From Doryteuthis pealeii (lineage: Eukaryota > Mollusca > Cephalopoda > Myopsida > Loliginidae), in assembly GCA_023376005.1 (NCBI GenBank), contig CM042143.1, positions 81,907,091 through 81,971,090 of the forward strand: 64,000 bases of DNA, read 5' to 3'. Numbering within the stretch: the stretch's first letter is position 1; every line of letters begins with the position of its first letter. The translations under genes and the position numbers were made by a program. The notes beneath the pieces are model-generated. The model was given only the letters and a program-made list of their open reading frames with translations, had not been told where the DNA came from and made no database searches. Below, in pieces: positions 43,193 through 55,205 of the stretch.

Positions 43193-43595
43193 TATGTGTA
43201 CTCATAAATGTCTGCCTGTCTGTATCTTTCTCTCTTTCTCATTTTTCTCATTTTTATTTTTATTTGCTTGCTCATTATTCTTTCTTTAATTGTATGTTCC
43301 CTTCTTTTTTTAATTCGTCTTTCTTTCGTCTCTCTTTCTTTGACAAATAATATTATAAAACATATTTCTGTTTGGCGCACCAGAAAACGATCAGACATTG
43401 AGTTTTTGCAAGAAGAAAAAAACGTTTAATCTCAATTTATCGTACGGCTGTGTTGTGTATTTTGCAAATCCTTCAATTTCAGAGGAGATGAGACAAATAT
43501 GAAATTTTGATTGGGATCAATAAATATGCATATTTTAACAACTGAATGTCAAAATAAACTTTTCAGAGATTGTAAATATCTCAGAAGCCAGTTTG
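43193..43595. other. No feature recognised
   Basis: T-rich to about 43345, then mixed sequence. Confidence 0.45.
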
Positions 43596-43876
43596 AAACA
43601 CACACACACACACATAAGCACACACACACACACATAAGCACACACACACACACATACAGACACACACACATACAAGCACACACACACACAAGCACACACA
43701 TACATACACACACTTTCAGATAAATAATGTCCCACGTTGTTAATGCATTATTTCCTCGATCAAAAAATAAATCTAATATAAATCAATGCGTGAATTTATC
43801 ACTGTTGGATCTTTTTTAAACTCAACATTTTCAATCACGAGGCTTATCTATCTATCTATCTATCTATCTATCTCAG

Positions 43877-43927
<51 letters not shown>

Positions 43928-43938
43928 CTATCTCTCTC

Positions 43939-43974
<36 letters not shown>
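43596..43974. repeat. (CA)n-rich block, then (TATC)n, (TC)n and (TA)n
   Basis: In 43596-43710 runs of CA are broken regularly by TAAGCA, TACAGA and TACAAG. TATC 43848-43873, TC 43877-43920 and TA 43941-43974 follow. Confidence 0.9.
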
Positions 43975-43975
<1 letters not shown>

Positions 43976-44282
43976 GTTTCTCAATTATATCTCGATTTAC
44001 CCGTATCTGTCTACCGATCCCACTGTTTCTACAACAATCTATCTCAATCTTCTCAAATATATCTCAATCTACTCATATCTATGTACTAATCTCAGTTTTT
44101 ATATCTATCTATGGAACCGAAGGCCTTGTAACCATTGAGCTGTACCTAAAATTATAAATAATGCCCTGTACGTAATTTACTACCTTCCTGAAAGCCTACA
44201 AAGTACAAATTCGATATTAAAATGATCGATTTTCTTCGTATTTCAGAAAGCGTTCATGCAAATATTTACTGTTATCTGTCTG
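43975..44282. other. No feature recognised
   Basis: Between 43975 and 44110 the phrase ATCTCRATYTACYCRTATCT recurs about three times, a possible short minisatellite. Confidence 0.4.

Positions 44283-44341
<59 letters not shown>
44283..44341. repeat. (TA)n microsatellite
   Basis: About 29 TA units ending at the foldback. Confidence 0.95.
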
Positions 44342-44344
<3 letters not shown>

Positions 44345-44619
44345 GAGAATATGTGCTTAATTGAAGTCATACCTAATTTGAAAATTAATTAGATGATAAT
44401 TAAGGAATTAGGCGAATGTATCTGTTCAAATGTGAGGCGTAAACAAATCGAGAAAAAGTCGATATCTGTATGTACATTTCAGCATATGATAACAGAGATC
44501 CACTTTTTCTCGATTTGTTAACGCCTTACATTTGAACAGATATATTCGCCTAATTCATTAATTATCAACTAATTAATTTTCAAATTAGGTATGACTTCAA
44601 TTAAGCTCAGTTTCTCCCA
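44342..44619. mobile_element. Foldback MITE-like element with 118-bp arms
   Basis: The left arm (44342-44459) opens TGGGAGAATATGTGCTTAAT; the right arm (44501-44619) closes AGCTCAGTTTCTCCCA. The arms are about 90 percent complementary with a 41-base loop. Subterminal ACCTAATTTGAAAATTAATT is exactly paired. The left end abuts a TA array. It could be a foldback DNA transposon or a hairpin RNA source. Confidence 0.85.
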
Positions 44620-44661
44620 AAAATTGTCGGCTGTCGCCATCTCAAACAAACTGTTTGTGTA

Positions 44662-44668
<7 letters not shown>

Positions 44669-44703
<35 letters not shown>
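44669..44703. repeat. (TA)n microsatellite
   Basis: TA array into which the following Helitron is inserted between A and T. Confidence 0.95.
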
Positions 44704-44706
<3 letters not shown>

Positions 44707-45337
44707 TATTATAATGGAGATTGTGTGTTTTTCTGTCTGTAACCGAAACTATATTACTACTCAAGTCACAATTCCCTTAATTATTTACGTCAAATTCTCC
44801 ATGATTTCATTCTTTTAAACCTTCAGTTATTAATAAAAATTGTTTTACATTATTAATACTGTTGACCATATCTACGTACTAATAACATGCAATTGTATTT
44901 ATATATAAAACAAAATAGTGGTTTACAGTTTGAACGAGAAGGCTAATTTACATATTGATATTTAAAATTTTATTTTAATAAATATGTGCTTGGTATTATT
45001 GATTTTAATTGTTTGGTTTTATCTTAAGAAATATAAACAAAAATCTCGTGGATAAATCTTAAATTTATTTACAAGAAGAAATAACTGTAATATTATCCTT
45101 TACTTCCTATTTTAACTAAATAGTTAAATTAGGAAAATTTACCAATGAAAGAGGGGAGTAATGGAAAATGATGGAATAGTTAGTTTTAAAGTTGTTCTAT
45201 TTTTCGATTATACCCCCTCTGTTGCAGATCTTTTTATCTGCATTCTTAGTCAGTTTCATTAGCCTTTCTAATTTAATATGATATTTTATTATATCAAAAC
45301 TTAAATACTTGCACCCGGAGGGTGCATATATTTGCTA

Positions 45338-45338
<1 letters not shown>
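44704..45338 (+). mobile_element. Non-autonomous Helitron, type 1 (635 bp), both ends intact
   Basis: 5' TCTTATTATAATGGAGATTG follows A; the 3' hairpin is TGCACCCGGAGGGTGCA (45310-45326, 7-bp stem, GGA loop), then 8 nt and CTAG (45335-45338) followed by T. TA arrays lie on both sides, so the empty site would be one TA array. Helitron replication by rolling circle is established for elements with these ends. Confidence 0.9.
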
Positions 45339-45393
<55 letters not shown>

Positions 45394-45573
45394 CATTCAG
45401 AAGCTCTGCTCATACAAAGGATACTAGAGGACCTACAAAAAGCGAAAATTGATAGGGACTGATGGTGAGATTCAAGGTAACCCTTGCTATCAGCTCGACT
45501 TGATGATAATTATACTAATCATAATATCTATATTTACCTCTATATCTCTATATCTCTCTCTCTCTCTATCTAT

Positions 45574-45647
<74 letters not shown>

Positions 45648-45781
45648 TTTTTTCCGTAGTTAGGGTCTTTCCATGTGTGGTTTAACAAAGCTGATGCAGG
45701 TAGACCATAAGGAGAGCTCAATGTACCTAATACCAGTGAGTAAAAGGACAGAGCAAAGCAAGTTTAGAGTTTTTCTTCATT

Positions 45782-45834
<53 letters not shown>
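45339..45834. repeat. (TA)n arrays at 45339-45391, 45579-45644 and 45784-45834
   Basis: Long TA arrays separated by 140-190 bases. A (TCTA/TCTC)n run precedes the second one. Spacers are unassigned. Confidence 0.95.
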
Positions 45835-45836
<2 letters not shown>

Positions 45837-45837
45837 A

Positions 45838-46290
<453 letters not shown>

Positions 46291-46913
46291 TAGATATACC
46301 CAGCTATTTTAGTAGTTTTGCACCTATATATGCTAAATTTTTTCACATTCATTCTCCATTATATTATATTATATTATATTATAATATATTATATTTAAAA
46401 AGATTAATAAAAGTAATAAAACAAATAGAAATATGTTATTTATAGTTTGATTGTACTCTACTAGTTTTGACCTTAGGTCATTGTCAGGAGAACAATGTTT
46501 TGTAGAAAAAAAGTTTTTAGAAAGTTTTTTTCTGGAGTTGTTTGTCTTCGGTCAACTGAAATGGATACTTCAATGATTTTGAGAATTATGGACATTTTGA
46601 CTTTGAATTAATTATTGAAAAATGACAAGTAAATTCAAAACAATTATCTACAGTAAATAAATTATTTAAAATAATGGGCGATATTGGTGTTGACAAAATA
46701 CGTCAGTATAATTCATATAAATTCATAATTCATCATAATTCGTTCATAATTGTCATTATTTTTCTATTTTTTTATCGTCTTTTCTTAATGTGTTTTCTTT
46801 TTCTTTTCTTTCTTTTTTTTTTCTTTTCTTTCTTTTTTTTCTTTTTTTCTTACAAATTGCTGAAAGGTTATCTGTGGTAGACATTAAACTTCATATTGAG
46901 TTCCATCCACCTT
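46291..46913. other. AT-rich, no feature recognised
   Basis: Contains an (ATATT)n run at 46360-46395 and a T-rich stretch at 46750-46855. Confidence 0.5.
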
Positions 46914-47491
46914 ATCGGTTACGACTGTAGAATACACCGACTGCACCTCTGCAGAGGTAAAATCCCTCCAATGGGTCTACCTGTTGGCCGTTTTTCAGGA
47001 TGGAATCCTGGTGGCTGAGCAGCATCATATGCAACATTCCGCTTTGGCCCTTACTTAGACTCGACGGGCGGTCGGAGAGGTCCCCATCCGATCAATCAGC
47101 TTGACGTGACTAGCTGATAGGATAGATTATTGTCTTGACCTTATGGCATCGTCCAATCCTTTTTATCATATATGTGCTAGAAAGTGGTAGCTGAGGGTCT
47201 TAGTGTCCTGGGTATGATGTTAAACTGCATCTAATGGTGAATTCTCTGGAGCTGTGGTGTGTGTTCAGTAGCCCTTCATCACCATTACTCCCTGGTCCTT
47301 CCTAACCCGTAGTGGTAGTTCCTGTTAGGGTCTCATGTATGGGTTAAATATATCAAAACGAGTTTTTAAAAAACGTGTTAAAATTGAGTTTTTAAAAATG
47401 TAATACCCAACAAGTAAGAATGAATAAAACAAGACGTCTTCGACTTGAATAACCCAAGCAGTGACATGCCATAAAGTCCAACCAACCAATC
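46914..47491 (+). mobile_element. Family C element, near full length
   Basis: Head (CGACTGCACCTCTGCAGAGG), GGCGGTCGGAGAGGTCC, core (ATGATGTTAAACTGCATCTA, CACCATTACTCCCTGGTCC), linker AATACCCAACAAG and a degraded tail ending (AACC)n. Parallel to 19183-19799 and 58906-59488. Confidence 0.8.
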
Positions 47492-47774
47492 AATTCTTAG
47501 AAATATTAGAAATATGATTAGTAGGAAATAAATAATAATTAAGAATGAGTAATCTATAATTACAATTTAATAGCTATTTTTGCAAAAAGACTATAATGAC
47601 CAGAGAGAGTGTGAATGAAAACCGACACGAAACTGTCATTATTAAATTGAAAATTTGATCAAATTGTGTTATCAAAAACTTTGCCACAATGTGTCAGCTT
47701 TTCTCAGTATTATAGAATACAAGCATCTATTTGTATAAAATACTCTTCGGTTAGGATGTTGCATATATTAGACT

Positions 47775-47777
<3 letters not shown>
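47492..47777. other. No feature recognised
   Basis: AT-rich intervening sequence. Confidence 0.45.
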
Positions 47778-47821
<44 letters not shown>

Positions 47822-47911
47822 AGTGCTCAATATCCTTGATAGAGCATGTATATCTAAATTAGCATAGGCTAGACATGAAGTCAGCGGCGCTTGGTAACTA
47901 ACAAACCAGGT
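47778..47911 (+). repeat. (TA)n then family E fragment
   Basis: The TA array ends at 47818 in AAAGAGTGCTCAATATCCTT, then ATAGAGCATGTATATCTAAA and GACATGAAGTCAGCGGCGCT TGGTAACT. The junction is at the same point as in 41945. Confidence 0.8.
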
Positions 47912-48616
47912 GATTATTTTTGTTTGTATTTTTCCTTATATGACGTTGCGTAGTTCATTGCGGGAAGGATTAACTTGTTTAATTTTGCTTTAGTTTGTGA
48001 AGTATGCTGGGAATATTGGTTTTCCTTGAGTTGAATTTAAATGAGGGCCATAAATATATATCTGTGTGTGTGTATCTGTGTGTCCGCGCGCGTGTGATAG
48101 ATAGATTTATTGTAGATGGTTGATGTTAAAACGTTTCGTTTTTATTTAAACCTTCATCAAGACATTAGGATGCAAAAATTATTGTCTAAACTGTGGTGGA
48201 AAGCATCTCACAATGAAACGAGAGATGTGAAAGTATTATGGAAAATTATGTTTTTTTTTACGTTGGCAGCGTTCGTTTTGTTTTTTGTCTTGTTTTTTTG
48301 TTTTGTTTTGTTATTTTTAAAGGTGTTACGTGATTGGTAATCATAAAAAATATTTTAGATGTAACGTATTTTCCTAAAGACATATAGAATGTAAATTAAA
48401 AGAAGAAAAAAAGTAGAAATGGAAGGAAAGAGAAAGACTAATTCATACGTGATTAAGTTAGGTTTAAAACATATGTGTTGCACGTATGTATATTATTACA
48501 ATCTACGTTTTTTATAGTTTGATTTTATGTATATAAGCGAAAAAAGTGTGATAATATGTAAGATGATAGAATTGAAAAACATTTAATTGACAAGAATAAA
48601 AGTCTCTTTGATTTTT
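47912..48616. other. No feature recognised
   Basis: A 74-codon plus frame (48116-48340) ends in a Phe/Leu-rich stretch; no similarity recognised. Confidence 0.4.
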
Positions 48617-49030
48617 TGCGGTCGGAAAGACACCCTCCGATCAATCGGTTGGTCACGTCAAGCCCTAGCATATATGATTGTCTCAACCATATTGTCCTAA
48701 TGGCAACCTCCATACTTTTTATTATATATGTGCTAGAATTGAGGGGTGTTAGTGTCTTGGATGTGACGTTAAACTGCATCCAACGGGGATGTTCCAATTC
48801 TGGATCTCTGGAGAGTGTGAAGTACCTTTCATCGCCATTACTCCCCGGTCCACTATGAACCGAAGTGGTAGTACCTGTTAGGGTCCAATCTACGGGTTAA
48901 GTAATTAAAAAATCTGTTTAAAATAAGTTTTAAAAGTTGAGTATTAAAAAAATTGAATATCCAACAAGAATGAATTAAACAAAAATAACCCAAGGCTTGA
49001 CCTGCCATTAAATCCAACCAACTAACAACC
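48617..49030 (+). mobile_element. Family C element, head truncated
   Basis: Starts within GCGGTCGGAAAGACACCCTC CGATCAATCGG; core GACGTTAAACTGCATCCAAC and CGCCATTACTCCCCGGTCC; tail ATAACCCAAGGCTTGACCTG CC with (AACC)n-like end. Confidence 0.8.
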
Positions 49031-50118
49031 AAAATTGATATTATTAAGCACAGGACTTTTTTTTTTGTTTGTTTTGTTTTTTATTTTATTTTTTAGGAGG
49101 TCCTTAACCCTCTGCTAAGGATAAAGTCAGCTTCTTCTATGTGTGATGTATTTTATCATTGAAATGACTAGGTATATGCGCACACCTATTTGTTACGTAT
49201 AGCCTTTCATACATATTCAACGTATGAATATTTTTGAAATAATTTTGCTTTTATATTTTCCTACAAGATGTAATTTGACAAAATTCAGGATCGTTACGGA
49301 ACTGTCTATAAATTTCACCTAAAAACAGATTTTATTTGTTAGTGATTCGCAACAAAAAAAAGGGTTTAATATTCTCTCAAGTCCTTTAGGAACTGTATAT
49401 GCAAGATCACCTCCCCGACACACACACACACACATGAAAAATTAAAACACCCTCAACTACTCATACAGCTCGCTACCAACACGAAACATCTGAGATGACA
49501 CTGCAAATTTTAATCTTTCTGACAATTAAAATCAAATTTACATTTTTATTCTAATTTCATTCGGCATTGAAAATTTTATCCCAAATTTTTTTACGACGTC
49601 ATTTATCATGTGACCTGCCTGAGATCTGGCAGCCAAGGAGTGCGTACCGAGAATATATTACTGATGGAGTTGAATGAGATAGTGGTAGAAGGGAGAGGGC
49701 TAAATATGGCGCCTTTTAAAAAGTTTCTAAGACAGTTACCCGAACAAGTATGACAAATGCATAAACCACTTAAAAATTATTCTGATGGCTTTTTTTCTTT
49801 TGAAAAATAAACCTAGAGGTTAAAAAAGGCACAAGAATTTCAATGAATAAATATAAAGTGAATTAAAGTTGGGAGAAAAGAGCTGAAAGGATTTTAGACA
49901 TCTACCTCTTTCTCGTAATTATTAATCAATTTTTACAAGTTTCACTTCAATGTTTACAGAAATTTATTGTCAATGTATAAATGTATGTGTTTTTTGTCTA
50001 ATAGGGTTGTGTGTTTTCGACCAGTAATAGATGTTCAAGAAACCATTTAGAAGCAGGCAAGATTTTCTAACATTAAAAAAATTGTGAAACAGTTTCTTAT
50101 CTTCAATTTGGTCTTAGC

Positions 50119-50125
<7 letters not shown>
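49031..50125. other. No feature recognised
   Basis: About 1.1 kb of AT-rich, non-repetitive-looking sequence; only a short CA run (49420-49433). Confidence 0.5.
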
Positions 50126-50174
<49 letters not shown>

Positions 50175-50275
50175 AAAAAAGTAAAGTCGTCGGGGCGGCC
50201 TAATGTCGGTATAAGCCAATCAGCGAGGGAGTCTATTCCCTTTTCACTAGCGCTAGACCAAGGAGATTATCTTAT

Positions 50276-50326
<51 letters not shown>
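50126..50326 (-). mobile_element. Family A 3' fragment between two TA arrays
   Basis: A-family sequence occupies 50171-50274 (GTAAAGTCGTCGGGGCGGCC, AGCGCTAGACCAAGGAGATT on the plus strand). (TA)n lies at 50126-50170 and 50280-50326. Confidence 0.8.
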
Positions 50327-50332
<6 letters not shown>

Positions 50333-50366
50333 GCAGCTTTTCTTATTTCTTCTTTTAAGGCATATT

Positions 50367-50567
50367 TTGTTGAACAACGCAGCGATTTTTTGTCTACAAA
50401 TTTTGTTCCATGTCCTTTCAAGTTGCCGGATTGATGTGGTTATATCTGGCGAAAATTGGCTGATTATTTGCCATAACTTATTTACCGAGTACTTTCGCCA
50501 TCACATCAGTCCGGCAACTTGAAAGGATATGGAACAAGATTTGCAGACAAAAAATGGTGGCGTTGTT

Positions 50568-50573
<6 letters not shown>
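50367..50573. repeat. Foldback with about 80-bp arms
   Basis: Left arm 50367-50453 and right arm 50484-50573; TTGTTGAACAACGC faces GCGTTGTTCAACAA, and TCAAGTTGCCGGA faces TCCGGCAACTTGA. About 88 percent complementary. A TA array follows directly (50573-50628). Confidence 0.85.
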
Positions 50574-50634
<61 letters not shown>

Positions 50635-50839
50635 ATCCAAATGACTGGTAAGTGAGGAATGATTCTATTTGGGATCATCGAAATCTCACTGTACAACCAT
50701 ACTGTATGCTCTTGTAGGTGCAAACATATATACTCATATGAGGATTTTATAAATCCCTAAAAAAAGCTCAATGCATAATAATCAACAAATCAAATTATGT
50801 ACAGACTAATACATAGCTTTCAAAGAAAGAAAAATACGG

Positions 50840-51311
50840 GTGATGGTTTGTTATGTTTTTCTTTCTTTGAACTACCGAAACTACGTCACCACCAACTGTG
50901 AAATTCCCTTAGTTATTTAATAAAGGTTATAAAATTATCATTATTTAATCTTAATCAGCATCTAATTTATTATTAATGTCTCTATAAAGGTCTAGCTGAG
51001 ATAGAATTGCCCCAAAACAGCCTATGTTCTTAATGTGTTTAAAATCATTCGATCTGTGTCATACCGATTTAATAAAACCGTATTTGGTAAATAATTACTT
51101 GGTATTATTGATTTCTAATATTATTGTTATATTCTCAAACGTACTTAAAGCAAGCCTGCATATAATTTTATATTGAAATCAATTAGAATAAAGTAAAAAT
51201 TAGTATCATATCTTCTGTTCGTATTTAATTTCATCAGCCTTTCTAATTCAATATAATAGTTAATTATATTCAAACTGAAATACTAGTGCCCGGAGGGTGA
51301 ATTTTTTGCTA

Positions 51312-51312
<1 letters not shown>
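50840..51312 (+). mobile_element. Non-autonomous Helitron, type 1, old copy
   Basis: Keeps TTATGTTTTTCTTTC..ACCGAAACTACGTCACC near the start and the 3' part to TGCCCGGAGGGTGA (hairpin half decayed) and TTTTTTGCTAG followed by T and a TA array. The 5' terminus is blurred. Confidence 0.65.

Positions 51313-51371
<59 letters not shown>
51313..51371. repeat. (TA)n microsatellite
   Basis: TA array starting at the Helitron 3' end. Confidence 0.95.
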
Positions 51372-51372
<1 letters not shown>

Positions 51373-51375
<3 letters not shown>

Positions 51376-51533
51376 GTTCTTGATTTACGAGTGAAACAAC
51401 TTGCGACGAAGTTTCTGATTTAGCAACTGTCACTCGACTGAATTTTTACTTTGTGTTGAGAGCAAGCTTCAGATACGCTTATATTATCGAGGTAATAGAT
51501 TGACTTAGAGCTTTATTCAAATATAACTCAATT
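51373..51533 (+). mobile_element. Tc1/mariner-type MITE fragment
   Basis: AGTGGTTCTTGATTTACGAG, CACTCGACTGAATTTTTACT TTGTGTTGAGAGC. It is the end of the element that corresponds to the right end of 680-1109 read inverted. Confidence 0.65.
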
Positions 51534-51566
51534 ATGGTCAGTTAAAGTGGAGATTATTTTATTACA

Positions 51567-51996
51567 CAGTGGTAATTTGACTTACAATTGTCTCAACTTA
51601 CGAGTTTTCCGAGTCAAGAACTGTTAGTCAATTGACTTTTTGCTTCGCGTTGAGAGCGAAAATTTGAGTTACCAGCGTGATTCAGATACGCTTCGGTTCA
51701 GTAAAAAAAACATTTAGCTTCCAAATTTATTAAGAAAAAGAAAAAAGTCATAAAGAATAAACATTAAAACATGGTACATAATTAATTCATTACATTCTAT
51801 TTTGTTATAGTTTTATATAATACAGTGCTATTTTTCTTATTTAAAAAGACCTATCAAAAAATATTGGATATCTTTTTGGTGGGTGGCTAGAAAGTATTAA
51901 TAGCATTTCAGTTTATTTCAATGGGAAATACTGATTTGTTATACGAGGAAATTGAGTTACGAGCGGAACGGGTTAAACTGTAAGTCTATCTAGGAA

Positions 51997-52000
<4 letters not shown>
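51567..52000 (-). mobile_element. Tc1/mariner-type MITE, full length
   Basis: Begins CAGTGGTAATTTGACTTAC and ends AAGTCTATCTAGGAACCA, with interior phrases ATTCATTACATTCTATTTTG and TATTTCAATGGGAAATAC matching 680-1109 in reverse orientation. Borders a TA array on the right. Confidence 0.75.
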
Positions 52001-52035
<35 letters not shown>

Positions 52036-52040
<5 letters not shown>

Positions 52041-52373
52041 GCTTGACTGCCTTCATGTTCCACAGCTTTTTCAGCTCTCTAGCAAAATCCAGATATTTAC
52101 TTGTCTTTCGCTTTCTTTTATTTTTCTGGATCGGCAAAATCCACAAGACCACAAGATCTTTTCTTCTTAATTATTTCTAGTCTTTTGGTTGTTATTATTA
52201 TTATTATGAGTTTTTCATACCAGCGTTAGCTAATGGTCTTTCACTGGAGTTTAAGTGACAAGCCTCCTCTGAGTATTCCAGATGATTTCAACAATGCTGC
52301 TGTCAGGATGGTTTCAATTCTTCCTCTGATATTGATTCCAGTTTATCTAGTCTTTTTTCGAAGTGCCCCCAAC

Positions 52374-52407
<34 letters not shown>

Positions 52408-52410
52408 GAA
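52036..52410 (-). pseudogene. LINE family 1 relics and (TTA)n tails
   Basis: 52036-52190 on the minus strand encodes phrases of the ORF C-terminus (KRKTSKYLDFARELKKLWN MKAVK). 52195-52370 is the 3' end of another copy (CCAGTGAAAGACCATTAGC on the minus strand) with TAA tail at 52195-52207. A further (TTA)n lies at 52372-52407. Copies are dead and truncated. Confidence 0.7.
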
Positions 52411-52744
52411 GACTAAAAAATGAAGTAAAATTAATTTAGAAAATATCATGTTTCCATTATCGTATTTAATCGTATCTATATAATATTATTGTAATACACT
52501 GATTCTTTTGTAATTGTTGAATATCTTTACTTCTGAAGATTAGAATTTTTCCTAACAATAATTTCAACATCATCTTCTCCTTCAGTTCACATATATTTTA
52601 ATGTTATATTATTTGGACAATCTTCGAAAATGTTCACTGACTTTTTTTCATAGTTTTTTCTTTCATTTTGAACATTCCAGTAAAAAAGGTTTCTTTAAAA
52701 AAAAAGTTAAAAAAAAAAGTAAAAAATAAACATAAAGTTCTTTA
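52411..52744. other. AT-rich, no feature recognised
   Basis: No repeats or frames of note. Confidence 0.45.
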
Positions 52745-53040
52745 TTTTAATTTTTGACTTTTGTCCTCTTCTTCATTGTGGTATGTAAAAACACAACGTT
52801 TCGGCCACTGTATCCTCCGGCCTTCAGGTGCTCCCTGTCTATCCAAGCATAGCAATGATCCAACTTGGGAAAGCATTTTCAATAGTTTGATTGGTGATCA
52901 AACAAGGCTTCGGAGAACAAGGAACATCTGAAAAAGTCGGAGCATACAGCGGCGGAAACGTTGGATTGTTACATACCATAATAAAGATGAGGACAACAGT
53001 CCAAAAAATAAAAATAATACACATCAAGCCTCATCTAAAA
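52745..53040. repeat. Family R foldback
   Basis: The left arm (about 52750-52840: TTTTGTCCTC, AACGTTTCGGCC, TCCTCCGGCCTTCAGGTG) and right arm (about 52918-53008: GCGGCGGAAACGTTG, ATAAAGATGAGGACAACAG) are inverted. The interior is about 75 bases. Diverged from 60525-60761. Confidence 0.75.
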
Positions 53041-53732
53041 ACATCAGACAAATAATAACTTTTTTTTTCTTTTTGTTTTTGTGGTTCCACATTTTCATGA
53101 GTTTTAATTGGTATCGTATATAATAGAGTAGGGCAAGCCTAAAACAGAAAATGACCTTTCGTCTCAATATTTTTTTAAAAATATTTGTTTTTTATTTTAT
53201 CAAAATTAATATTGGTTATAAAACATTGTATTCAAAGGGACATTTGTCAGATATGGACACAATCTGTGTATACGTGAGTGTGGTTGGATGTGTAACATAT
53301 GTAGCTGAAATATTAGTAACATCAAATGTTTCTCCGATTTATTGAGTCAAACTAATAGTCTTCTTTTTTTTTAATTCCGGCATTAAATTTATTGAACAAC
53401 ATCTTTACTGTTTCAGACAATAATCACCCCCCACCCACCCAAACCTTACAAAATCTCAATTGGAAGGTGTCTGAGGAATACGAGGATTGAGTAAACACTT
53501 TCTAGACAAGTTGTAACAAAATACCTTGACTTTCTGAAGGATGCAGAAATAATCATGAAAAAAGAAAAGTGATCACAAGGAAAAGAACACAGAAAAGTAA
53601 AAGAATTGTCAGTCTAAAAATAAACCTTTGAGAAAGACGGAGGCACCACGAAATATTAGAAAATAATAAACAAGATTAAGAACATAATTTTGATTTTGGT
53701 CTTTACTTTTTTTATGCTTCTAGGACAACGAA

Positions 53733-53737
<5 letters not shown>
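53041..53737. other. No feature recognised
   Basis: AT-rich; contains a 64-codon frame (53151-53345) without known similarity. Confidence 0.45.
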
Positions 53738-53806
<69 letters not shown>

Positions 53807-53837
53807 TTCGAGAGACATCTTAGCTAAGCTCAGTAAA

Positions 53838-53894
<57 letters not shown>

Positions 53895-53935
53895 AGAAAG
53901 ACAGAGAGAGAGAGAGGAGGGTGAGAGAGAGACCA
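53738..53935. repeat. (TA)n arrays and (GA)n
   Basis: TA at 53738-53803 and 53842-53891, then GA-rich to about 53930. Confidence 0.95.
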
Positions 53936-54187
53936 TGTTTACCAATCCTTCAACATGAGCAGGATGAGACACGAGGTCAACTTCTTAAACGGAGTTTAAC
54001 AGGTTTTTATAGTTTTTCTTTCTAGACCGGTTGCCTAACCAATGTTAAATAGCCTAGTCTGCCCTACCATTTACTCATAACTGGGGGGATTTAATAGTTG
54101 GATTCTATTATCGCTATGGGAAATGCAAACAGCCTAGTCCGGGATTTGAACACCTCTCACCGTAGGAAACCTATATTAACAATTACA

Positions 54188-54190
<3 letters not shown>
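53936..54190 (-). mobile_element. Family B SINE
   Basis: GTTTACCAATCCTTCAACAT to TTAACAATTACACCA; 3' part good, tRNA-like head reduced. A TA array starts at 54191 where the first bases of the head should be. Confidence 0.8.

Positions 54191-54276
<86 letters not shown>
54191..54276. repeat. (TA)n-(GATA)n-(GA)n compound microsatellite
   Basis: Three arrays in succession. Confidence 0.95.
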
Positions 54277-54284
54277 ATACATGT

Positions 54285-54441
54285 GCTATATTTATAAGTA
54301 AAGAGTGCTCAATATCATTGATAGAGCACTTACATCTAAGTTAAGGTAGCGTCAATGATGCCTCGTTATTGACAGTTTCTCACCTATGCGATCTTCAGAC
54401 CAAGTGGTAAATTGGTTCAGCGCTTGAGTTATATACGCTGT
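54285..54441 (+). repeat. Family E copy, longest 3' extent
   Basis: GTGCTATATTTATAAGTAAA GAGTGCTCAATATCATTGAT AGAGCA, then GGTAGCGTCAATGATGCCTC, GACAGTTTCTCACCTATGCG ATCTTCAGACC and on into the inverted repeat at 54442. It defines the right-hand part of family E. Confidence 0.8.
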
Positions 54442-54475
54442 TATTTTGTCCCTTCGTGTTACACATAGCAACTGA

Positions 54476-54513
<38 letters not shown>

Positions 54514-54525
54514 GCAACCCTGACG

Positions 54526-54569
<44 letters not shown>

Positions 54570-54609
54570 TATTGGTCAGTTGCTATGTGTAACACGAAGG
54601 GACAAAATA
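54442..54609. repeat. Perfect 39-bp inverted repeat around two TA arrays
   Basis: The arms 54442-54480 and 54571-54609 (TTGTCCCTTCGTGTTACACA against TGTGTAACACGAAGGGACAA) match without a mismatch. The loop holds TA, CAGGCAACCCTGACG, TA and GT. Confidence 0.95.
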
Positions 54610-54939
54610 AATAATGGAATAATTAATTTCACTGACTTTTTATATCATCATTGTGTAATTTTTGTAGGGCCGGGTTAGCTCAGTCGGTAGAGCGTTCGGC
54701 TAGAAATCAAAATGTTCCGAGTTTGATACCGGCTCTAGTCAACTCTGCGTATGAGTAGCACAGGGATCAGTGCGGTAATGTAAGTAGCTAATGGTACGTG
54801 TGGTGCTCTACCTCAGATGCAAAAACAATCTCCTTGGTCTAGCGCTAGTGAAAAGGGGATATACTCCCTTGCTGATTGACAAAAAATTACATAATGATGA
54901 TATAAAAAGTCAGTGAAATTAATTATTCCATTATTTATT
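54606..54939. repeat. 60-bp inverted repeat enclosing a family A SINE
   Basis: Arms about 54606-54667 and 54880-54939 (GGAATAATTAATTTCACTGA against TCAGTGAAATTAATTATTCC) differ by one substitution and one indel. The loop is exactly the A element. Confidence 0.95.
54667..54880 (+). mobile_element. Family A SINE inside an inverted repeat
   Basis: GGGCCGGGTTAGCTCAGTCG GTAGAGCG (clean A box), GAGTTTGATACCGG (B box), GCGTATGAGTAGCACAGGGA, GCGCTAGTGAAAAGGGGATA. Truncated at GCTGATTGAC before the usual 3' end. The promoter boxes are the best in the window. Confidence 0.9.
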
Positions 54940-54960
54940 GAATTTCATTTCTTATATAGA

Positions 54961-55205
54961 TGTCGTCGGGTTGGCCTAAAGTCGGTATCAGCCAGACAGC
55001 GAGGGAGTCTATCCCCTTTTAACTACCGCTAGACCAAGGATATTGTTTTTGCATCTGAGGTAAAGCGCCACACCTACCATCAGTTCCTTACTTTACCGCA
55101 CAGATCCCTGAGTTACTCATACGCTGAGTTGGCGAGGACCAGTATCGAACCAGGAACCTGGTGGTTCCTCGACTGACGATCTACCGACTGAACTAAGCCG
55201 GCTCT
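54961..55205 (-). mobile_element. Family A SINE, inverted partner
   Basis: Almost complete on the minus strand: AGAGCCGGCTTAGTTCAGTC GGTAGATCG, GGTTCGATACTGG, to GGCCAACCCGACGACA. It lies 80 bases from the plus-strand copy, so the two can form a duplex of about 210 bp. Confidence 0.9.

Noticed and set aside
54667..54740. Functional tRNA gene
   Set aside because: A and B boxes are present, but the acceptor stem does not pair properly, the sequence continues into the SINE body, and diverged copies occur many times.
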